A stretch of 64,000 nucleotides of DNA from Diogma glabrata (Eukaryota > Arthropoda > Insecta > Diptera > Cylindrotomidae): the NCBI GenBank assembly GCA_963693315.1, contig OY856188.1:149561197-149625196 (forward strand), in the 5' to 3' direction. Under the pieces are notes generated by a model. That model worked only from the letters and a program-made list of their open reading frames with translations. It was not told the origin of the DNA and ran no database searches. A program made the translations under genes and the position numbers. Shown piece by piece: positions 56,892 to 64,000 of the stretch (positions are counted from its first letter, which is position 1; each line of letters begins with the position of its first letter).

Positions 56892-58500
56892 GCTCGAATC
56901 TTCCAGTTGCCTTCCTTACTACTTCAGGTGTCCAGTCTTCACTAGGAAGCACTTGCAGAAGCCTGACATCAATAATGTTTTCCTTACTCTCCGCCCGATT
57001 ACAGTGCTTGCATTCCACCTGGCATGGCCTTCTTGATAATGCATCAGCATTTCCATGTGCACTTCCCCTTCGATGTTCAATGTCGAAATCATAAGCCTGT
57101 AAGCGTTCAATCCATCGTGCTACTTGTCCTGCCGGGTTCTTAAATTGTAGTAGCCACCTCAATGCTCCATGATCAGTTCTCAAATGGAATTTTTGGCCGT
57201 ACAAATATTTGTGAAAATGTTTTACACATTCCACTATAGCCAGTAATTCTTTACGGGTTACACAATAATTTCTTTCTGGCTTGGACAGTATTTTTGAGTA
57301 ATAAGCTATTACTCTTTCTTGTCCATCAATTTCTTGAGATAACACTCCTCCTATACCATCATTGCTGGCATCAGTGTCTAATATGAATTTAAAATTTGGT
57401 ATAGGGTAAGCCAGAACTACTGGTGCAGTGCACAATCTTTTTCGCAGCTCCACAAACGCATCTTCTTGCTTTTCGGTCCATTCAAAAGCTTTATCCTTCC
57501 TCGTGAGCTCATGTAGACTCTTAGAAACATTGGCAAATCCTGGTACAAAACGTCGGTAGTAAGTGCACAATCCCAGAAAACTGCGAAGCTCATGTAAATT
57601 CTTAGGTCTTGGCCATTCTTTTACTGCTGTGATCTTATCAGCATCTGTGTGTATTCCATTCGTTGTTACTTTGTGCCCCAAGTATTTTACTTCCTCTCTG
57701 AATAGTGTACATTTCTTTGGACTCAATTTTAGTCCTGCTGCTTGGATTCGCTCGAAGACTTCTTCTAAATTCTTCAAATGATCGTCGAAATCCTTGCCCA
57801 TTACAATGATGTCGTCCAAGTACACAAGGCACGTTCTCCAATGTAATCCTTTCAGCACACGTTCCATTAAACGTTCAAATGTTGCGGGAGCATTACATAG
57901 TCCGAATGGCATAACGTTAAACTGCCATAGCCCACTACCCACACTAAGCGCTGTCTTTTCTCGATCCTCTTCTTGGGCTTCTACCTGCCAATAACCACTT
58001 TGTAGATCCAATGTTGATAATAATTTTGCACCTGATAATGTGTCCAAGGTATCATCAATTCGAGGTAATGGGTAGCTATCTTTCTTTGTTACTGCATTCA
58101 GTTTTCTGTAGTCGACGCAGAATCTCATAGTTCCATCCTTCTTTCCAACTAAAACCACAGGTGAACTCCATGGACTATCTGATTGCTCGATAACACCAGC
58201 CATTTTCATATCCTTTACCATTCTATCAGCTTCTTCCCGTTTTGCTAACGGTAATCTTCTTGGTGCTTGGCGAATCGGCATCTCTGCTCCCGTGTCAATT
58301 TTATGTTTAACCAGATTAGTTCTTCCGTTGTCTGCTGATGTACTGCAGAAGATGAACGAATAACGTTCGAGCAACTGCTCTGCTTCATTCTTTTGTTCTT
58401 TTGTAAGCTCTGTTGTCCAATGTCCACTTCTGTAGTAGATTTTGTATTTCTTTCTTCTGCGTTTGATTTTCGACTTTCCTTTCTGTGTGCTGTTGTTCAC
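56839..58500 (-). pseudogene. Reverse transcriptase and RNase H
   Basis: 553 codons, the best-preserved part. RT: PIRQAPRRLPLAKREE, SPWSSPVVLVGKKDGT, FCVDYRKLNAVT, LSTLDLQSGYWQV, FNVMPFGLCNAPATFERLME and the catalytic box VYLDDIIVMG (about residues 227-236; both Asp intact), followed by the thumb with YLGHKVTTNGI. RNase H: ILDTDASNDGIGGVLSQ, RKELLAIVECVKHF, RTDHGALRWL and the end EHRRGSAHGNADALSRRPC, that is, all four acidic positions. The frame runs about 80 residues past that and ends in a frameshifted tail; the N-terminal about 30 residues also lie in the wrong frame. The resemblance to 412/mdg1-like and micropia-like elements is by recalled motifs. Confidence 0.9.
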
Positions 58501-58849
58501 ATTTCACAATGGTAGTTACTTCTTCACATTTACCGACGATTGTTCCTTTCTTGAGGGTTTTTATTTTGTCTGACAGATTTAGTGTTCTAATCGGTATTCT
58601 TAAGTTTTCATCTGGTACAACTAATGTTTTCCCTATAATGATCTCTTGATGTTGTAGACCATTTTCATTGGCTTCCACAACCCACAACCTTGGTGACCCA
58701 GAATCTCCCTCCAATCTTCCCCAGACGATTGTTTCGGTATTAGGTGCCAGCTTTTCGCGATGTTCCAATATTATTCGCCTCATACTTGATTCTGCACCAT
58801 TCATCTGAAGAACCAACTCTACGTTACCATACTTGAGTATGTACTCCAT
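58385..58849 (-). pseudogene. Protease-RT connector
   Basis: 154 codons between the protease and RT: MRRIILEHREKLAPNTETIV, GDSGSPRLWVVEANENGLQH and a beta-rich stretch ending in a charged part. Frameshifts near 58845 and about 58440 break it from the protease and from RT. No separate enzymatic motif is seen; the equivalent region in related elements is a structural linker. Confidence 0.7.
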
Positions 58850-59209
58850 TTCCAGCGTCTATTACAAATCCATTCGGCCTCATGAAGTCCATTCCCAAAA
58901 TTACTTCATCAACGATGTCTGCCACTAGAACTTCATGCTGAAGGTGCGTATTTCCTATTTTTACATCTGTTGCTGTTTGTATTCGATATTTTTCTGCTGG
59001 TTGTAATTCCCCTTTTAGTAAATCTGTACGGACTATTGTGCGAGCTGCTCCAGTATCTAGTGTAATGGTACAGTTGTTGTCATCAATTTCAGCTCCAATC
59101 GTTAAACTGTCACCACTCCTTGCGATTCTTGAAATAGGGATGGAGATTATGGGGCATTCGGTTGTGGGAGCCAGTTTACACCCCCTAAAGCTGACTCGTT
59201 TTAGTTTAA
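58824..59209 (-). pseudogene. Aspartic protease
   Basis: Read in the -1 frame relative to gag, beginning at the gag stop. NCTITLDTGAARTIVRTD carries the D-T-G active-site triad (codons at 59045-59060 on the plus-strand numbering), and EVILGMDFMRPNGFVIDAG is the second conserved strand with I-L-G-M-D. A premature TAA at 58824-58826 follows a frameshift. Such proteases work as dimers to cut Gag and Pol. There is no independent start codon, which fits production by frameshifting from gag. Confidence 0.8.
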
Positions 59210-59946
59210 CCCTTCCGCTGCTATTTGACCATCCTCTCCCGCTTGAGCCTTTTCTTCAGATGATCTCCGTCTAATTGGTGATGTTGATCTTCCCCGTTTT
59301 CGTCTGACCTCTCTGCATTCTCGAGATATGTGACCAAGTTTGTCACATACCAAACATCTTATTCTACTGTTGAATTTTTGGGGTCTTCTTTGAGGCCTAA
59401 AACTGTCCTCTTCTTCCATTTCTACACGGCATACTTTGATTGTTGGTTTGACAATTGCTTGTGCTGTCTCACTAGTCAACGCACAAGCTATTGTTTCAGC
59501 AAATGTAGCTTTGGATGTCATCACAGCTGACTTCCGCGTCTCTGGATCTCTTATGCCGTCGATGAACGCATCTATCTTCATTCTTTCCATATAGTCTGGT
59601 GATGTATTTCCATGTGCCATATGTACCAGACGTTCGATCGCAGACGAAAACTCTTGCAGACTTTCTCCAAGTCGCTGATAGCGACCCTTCAATTCAAGTC
59701 TGTATATCTCCCGCTTGTGGTCACTACCATACTTGCGATCTAAAGCTTTCATGATCTCATTGTAGCTCCTTCGATCTTGTTCTGGAACTGCTTGTATTGT
59801 TTTTGCTGCTCCACCCTTCAGTGCCACTATTAAAGCTGCCACACGATGTGTTTCGTTCCAACTGTTCTGATCAGCTGCCGTTTCAAATTGGAATTTGAAA
59901 ATTCCAAACGATGATGTACCATCGTATGGGGGCGGTTTTAACTTCA
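59201..59946 (-). pseudogene. Gag core and zinc knuckle (3' part)
   Basis: 248 codons: PPPYDGTSSFGIFKFQFETA opens the Gag core, with the LIVALKGGAA and FIDGIRD motifs shared with the Gag-integrase protein, then one CCHC knuckle CLVCDKLGHISREC and a basic, arginine-rich tail. The Met at 59946 overlaps the stop of the preceding Gag frame (ATGA), but in the related element Gag is continuous, so this is a frameshift mutation and not two genes. Confidence 0.85.
59204..59210 (-). promoter_or_regulatory. Putative -1 frameshift heptamer GTTAAAC
   Basis: On the minus strand the gag frame ends G-TTA-AAC-TAA. The heptamer GTTAAAC lies directly before the stop and protease continues in the -1 frame from GTT-AAA-CTA. 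The same heptamer is the known ribosomal slippery site of equine arteritis virus. No strong downstream stem could be assigned by eye. Confidence 0.6.
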
Positions 59947-60570
59947 TGCTTTGTACTTGCTGAACCGGTTAATTGTTTTACCATTAATTTCAACATTTTG
60001 AAGCCTTTTTTCAAAATTCACAACCATTGATTGTACTTTCTGGTTTTCATCGAGAACTTTTTGTTCAAAATGCTTTACTTCTTGTTGTACTTTCTCGATC
60101 TCTCCATGGAATGTGTTTGACATTTGAAGAATTTTTTCTTCCATTATTTGCTTCATTTCTTCTCGATTTGTAGCTAATTGTTGATCGATGTTTGCATCTA
60201 ACTTTTTCATTTCATTACTCATGAGTTCCATATTTGCCTTAACATCTGATCTCATGTTGAAACTCATTTGCTCCATCATAGACATTAACTGTGCAAAGTC
60301 GTTGTTTGCTGGTAAGACTTGCCTCGTTGCTTCAACAGCACCATCTTTATCTTCAATATTTCCTGTATCTGGATTTTCATCTGCTTCTTCTTGCCCAAAA
60401 CGATATTTTTCTGGATCCAATCCAGCTGCTTCCATAGCTTTTATTAATCGTTCTTTCAACTCATTCTTGGTTCCCGTTGTTGAAAGATTCCTTTTCTCCA
60501 ATTCGCCCTTCAGATCTTGAACTTTTAATCCATTCAAATCCATCTTATTTCCCAATTTCACTTCTGACAC
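59944..60570 (-). pseudogene. Gag N-terminal part with SAP-like motif
   Basis: 208 codons starting MSEVKLGNKMDLNGLKVQDL, 4 bases inside the primer site region. A SAP-like helix-turn-helix (LKVQDLKGELEKRNL followed by TGTKNELKERL, about residues 14-43) is followed by an acidic segment and a long coiled coil (about residues 85-195). The same layout opens the Gag-integrase frame at 39668. SAP motifs bind AT-rich DNA. The frame ends at a frameshift after FSKYK. Confidence 0.85.
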
Positions 60571-60572
60571 CA
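60559..60572 (-). promoter_or_regulatory. Primer binding site, tRNA-Leu
   Basis: TGGTGTCAGAAGTG on the minus strand, two bases after the 5' LTR. It matches the same tRNA-Leu 3' end as the primer site at 39678-39696 over 14 bases and then diverges. Confidence 0.8.
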
Positions 60573-60574
60573 GT

Positions 60575-61221
60575 TGTAACGTTTCTTAGCCGAGTTACAA
60601 TTATTTAGTTCGCTCACTAAATCAGGAAATTTAAAACACAATGGATTTTCTGAACGTTATAATTTTATTCGTTCAAGATTTTACAATAAAAATATTTCTC
60701 CTATTACTATTCCCTTTTTAGTTCTTCTTGTACTAACAATGTTTCACCACTTATAATTCTTTTATACTTGTTCACATTATCACTTTTAACTTTCTACTTA
60801 TAACACTTAATTTTGCTTCGCCTTTATCACTGCTAAATTTTTTATACTTTTTGTATCGCTAACAATTTTATACTACTTTTTGTATCGCTAACAATTTTAT
60901 ACTAATCCTATCCTCGAAGGACACCTCTTATTTATACTACATGAAATAGTCTCGATATTACTGTAATATTCTAGATGAACAAACCCTTTTTTTTTTGTTC
61001 CTTCCTTTATTTCAACAATAAGACGATCTTCAAATATTGACACCTAGGTGTGAAATCTATTCTTTTCAATTGTTTTATTTACCAATTTTTATTTCGTTAA
61101 CCAATCCTTATTCGATAAAACAAATACTTCCTATTAAATGTTTACTTTGGTTACGTTGATTTGGTTTTATTGATTTTTACATTTCTTTTAGAAGAATTTT
61201 CTCGAAGATAATTCTCTAACG
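60575..61221 (-). repeat. 5' LTR of second gypsy-type element, outer edge missing
   Basis: Aligns with 54897-55542 and stops at CTCTAACG, where the other LTR continues for another 60 bp to TCACA. The lost piece is the start of U3 on the minus strand. Confidence 0.85.
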
Positions 61222-62195
61222 CATAATTTCGATAATATTTTAAAGACTGTAACGTTAATTAAATTAAAAATTTCTTTTTCAACTAATAGTCCGTCGAAAA
61301 TGGAAAAATAAATATAAGACGCATTACTATATTTTTGTTTAACATTTTCTAAATTCTCTATCATTGCAAAGTTTTGTCAAATTTTCATTTCAAGTTTGAA
61401 AAAGTAAACGGTCGCCGTTTACTACTATACGTTAAAATCGATTAGTTTCAAAGTTATATGAAAAAAAATCCGAAGGAGAACTCTAAAATAATTTTTTAAA
61501 TATTCCTGAGTCTGAGATAGTAAACAAATAATTTTTTTTCCTCACATCTCACAAATATTATTTGCTTTGGTCTATGGACCTAAAATGCGTGTAATGGCGT
61601 GCGGTGCGATACAGTCTATGGTAAGAGCCTGACATCTGATAAACTGACATCACCGTCTCATTCCCTCCTGGCTCCTAGCAAGATGAGTAATGCTACTCTA
61701 CTATCTGTTATAGAGTATCAAAGGTTTATAACAAAAATAAATGTTATTCTGAATAATTGCGAAGGAATTAATTGCAAATTGGCATTACATAAATATTTAT
61801 TCAAACTATAAGTCACGGTAAACGAGAAACATGGGAAACTAATGAAATTTATTAGGTGCATTACATATATAAAACACAAGACAAAATTTTTGATAAGTAT
61901 TTGTTAAACATTTAATTATTCAGAAATAACAGTTTCTCTTTTGACATAAATTTATCTAAAAGTGATATTAAACCGGAAGACTGTACTGTACAAAACTAAA
62001 AATACTTAATTTTTTTCATTAAATATGATAAAATCGGTTGTATTGTAACAGCAATTATTACACATAGTAGATTAACTGTGCCAAGGTTGCTTATCTTGTT
62101 CGATTTAATTATTGTTCAACTGTTTTGCTTAGTTTGCCTTTATTAGACATTGTAAATTAATAATTAACAGCTGATACTTGTCAAATCAACTGTAT
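61222..62195. other. No gene with confidence; one small open frame
   Basis: A plus-strand frame at 61599-61811 (70 codons) is locally GC-richer at its start, and its second half reads protein-like (MSNATLLSVIEYQRFITKIN). It matches nothing recognised and no splice site could be secured. The rest is AT-rich. Confidence 0.3.
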
Positions 62196-64000
62196 AAATA
62201 TGGAGGGGCTGAAATCTCACAGCTCTGAGATATCAAGACTTCGGTCTGGGTTAAGGTTTTTGATATAGTTTTCGGCAAAAAACTTTTATGAGGACATGGT
62301 TTTTAGTTCTGGGCAGCGATGTACATCAAACATAACTCTTTGTTAAAGTACAAGTATTTTTTTTAATCTCTGTTTAGAAATTTATTACAAAACTAACACG
62401 AAACATCAATACGATGCCGGAAAATTATAAAAGATCATAAATTAACATAATTTAGTGAAAAGATGATACAATCAGCAAACTACTCAAAAACCTCTCCATT
62501 TAGCGTTTCGAGAAAATATTACAAAATCACAAATTCATATTTCTTTCAAAATTCCAAAAATATTGTAAAAATTAAATAATCAAACTTTTTTCAAAATTCT
62601 AAAAATATTCCAAAAATTATTACAAAATCAAAGATTAAACTTTTTTCAAAAATTCTGAAAATATTGCAAAAATTATACAAAATCAAAAATTGAAACTTTT
62701 TTCAAAATTCCAAAAATATTCCAAAAATTAGAATAAAATCAAATATTTAAACTTTTTCTAAATTCTAATAATATTCCAAAAATTCTTAAAAATTCAAAAA
62801 TTCAAACTTTTTCCAAAACTCTAAAAATATTACAAAAATTATAACAATATCAAAAATTGAAACCTTTTCCAAAATTATAAAAATTAAAATAAAATCAAAA
62901 ATTTAAAATTTTTCAAAATTCTAAAATTATTCCAAAAATTCTTACAAAATCAAAAATTGAAACTTTTTCAAAATTCCAAAAATATTCAAAAACTATAACA
63001 AATTCCAAAATGTCCATGTCCAATTTCATTTTTAATTATATTTTCAGCAAACTATTCAAAAACCTTCAATTTAGCGATTCGAGAAAATATTACAAAATCA
63101 CAAATTCATATTTCTTTCAAAATTCCAAAAATATTGTAAAAATTATAATAAAATCAAACTTTTTTCAACATTCTAAAAATATTCCAAAAATTATTACAAA
63201 ATCAAAAATTGAAACTTTTTTCAAAGTTCCAAAAATATTCCAAAAATTCTTACAAAATCAAAAATTAAAACTTCGTCCAAAATTCTAAAAATATTGCAAA
63301 AATTATTACAAAATCAAAAATACAACCTTTTTTCAAAATTCCAAAAAAAATTTAAAAACTATAACAAATTAAAAAATTTCCATGTCCAAATTCATTTTCA
63401 ATTACATTTACGTCATAAAAACAGCTACATTTTTTTCCCCAAAAAATTGGCTAAAAAAATCAATGAAATCATTTATTGACACGCTTGACATTATTTTTTT
63501 GACAAACTTATAATGCCATAATTCTCTATAATAATAATATATTTTCATGTTATACAAATTATTAAATTAATTTTTTTCCAAAAACTTGGGTAAAAAAATA
63601 AATAAAAATCTTTCTTTTGACACACTTGACAACATTTTTTTGACAAACTTATAATACCATAGTTCTCAATAATAATAATAAAATTTCATTTCAAACAAAA
63701 TTTTAATTTAATTATTTTTTCCAAAAAATTGGGTAAAAAAATAAATAAAAATCTTTTTTTGACACACTTGACAACATTTTTTTGACAAACTTATAATGCC
63801 ATAGTTCGCAATAATAAAATAAAATTTCAGTTCGAACAAAATTTTAATTTAATTTTTTTCCAAAAAATTGGGTAAAAAAATAAATAAAAATCTTTCTTTT
63901 GACACACTTGACAACATTTTTTTGACAAACTTATAATGCAGTAATCTAGATTTTGGTCTCACATACCAATCCCGACCATCAAGATTTCTCCAAATTTAAT
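62196..64000 (+). repeat. Composite repeat family E, cut by window end
   Basis: The most complete copy: left end GGGGCTGAAATCTCACAGC, then CGAAACATCAATACGATGCC, two successive 55-bp array blocks (62520-63000 and 63080-63380) each preceded by a TCAAAAACCT.TCCATTTAGCG-like word, the bridge CGTCATAAAAACAGCTACAT (about 63410), 138-bp units from 63470 to about 63940 and the start of the right end at 63950. It contains no LINE, so it shows the element before the insertion seen at 1690. Confidence 0.8.

Larger units (their letters stand above)
54897..61221 (-). mobile_element. Full-order Ty3/gypsy-type LTR element, mutated
   Basis: About 6.3 kb on the minus strand with LTR, primer site, gag, protease, RT, RNase H, integrase, polypurine tract and LTR in the standard order. 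The LTRs are about 97-98% alike by eye. The 5' LTR lacks about 60 bp at its outer edge. Gag, pol and integrase frames are cut by several frameshifts and one nonsense codon, so this copy is dead. Integrase and Gag resemble those of the element at 35945-40373, but the two are different families: their LTRs are unrelated. Confidence 0.9.

Noticed and set aside
62993..63479. Lysine/asparagine-rich frames in the 55-bp array
   Set aside because: Low-complexity translation of tandem repeats; the frame is not kept in other copies.

Overview
This is AT-rich eukaryotic DNA from an arthropod, most likely an insect. The evidence is the mix of transposons: Ty3/gypsy elements with SAP-domain Gag, jockey/CR1-like and I/R1-like LINEs, a Helitron, hAT-like and Penelope-like relics, many MITEs and long foldback elements. 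The sequence does not allow the order to be named. No complete host gene is visible. The best host-gene candidate is a terminal exon on the minus strand at about 18.02-18.21 kb. Nearly all recognisable protein-coding sequence belongs to mobile elements, and most of it is broken.

Layout. 0-5.2 kb: a composite non-coding repeat, called family E here, built from a 55-bp array and a 138-bp array and carrying a 5'-truncated LINE. 5.2-17.7 kb: LINE 3' tails, a relic hAT-like transposase, several palindromic repeats with a CG-rich core, a foldback element, two abutting MITEs, a possible LTR remnant and an I/R1-like LINE with a clean target-site duplication. 17.7-25.9 kb: the possible host exon, a short Helitron derivative, a second family E copy and several paired repeats. 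26-35.2 kb: a nested block in which LINE fragments flank a 2.7-kb long-TIR element that itself contains a third family E copy, followed by decayed unknown reading frames and a 1.9-kb TIR element. 35.9-42.9 kb: a young gypsy-type LTR element, a foldback element and a hAT-like element, all lying in or against (TA)n; a 200-N assembly gap falls here. 43-54 kb: Penelope-like and LINE fragments, a degraded Helitron and a degraded jockey-like LINE. 54.9-61.2 kb: a second, full-length but mutated gypsy-type element. 62.2-64 kb: a fourth family E copy, cut by the window edge.

The most notable object is the LTR element at 35,945-40,373. Its LTRs are about 99% alike, it has a tRNA-Leu primer site, and it carries one uninterrupted minus-strand frame of about 1011 codons joining Gag directly to integrase. 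Protease, reverse transcriptase and most of RNase H are missing. At the junction lies a twofold 132-bp repeat that retains the tail of RNase H. The second gypsy-type element (54,897-61,221) keeps the normal gag-PR-RT-RH-IN order, and its gag-pol junction shows a GTTAAAC heptamer directly before the gag stop, with protease in the -1 frame. It has at least four frameshifts and one nonsense codon.

The Helitron at about 46.15-50.3 kb has inverted ends that it shares with a 1-kb derivative at 19.13-20.1 kb. The density of nested elements in both orientations is what a heterochromatic transposon trap would look like. That last reading is inference.
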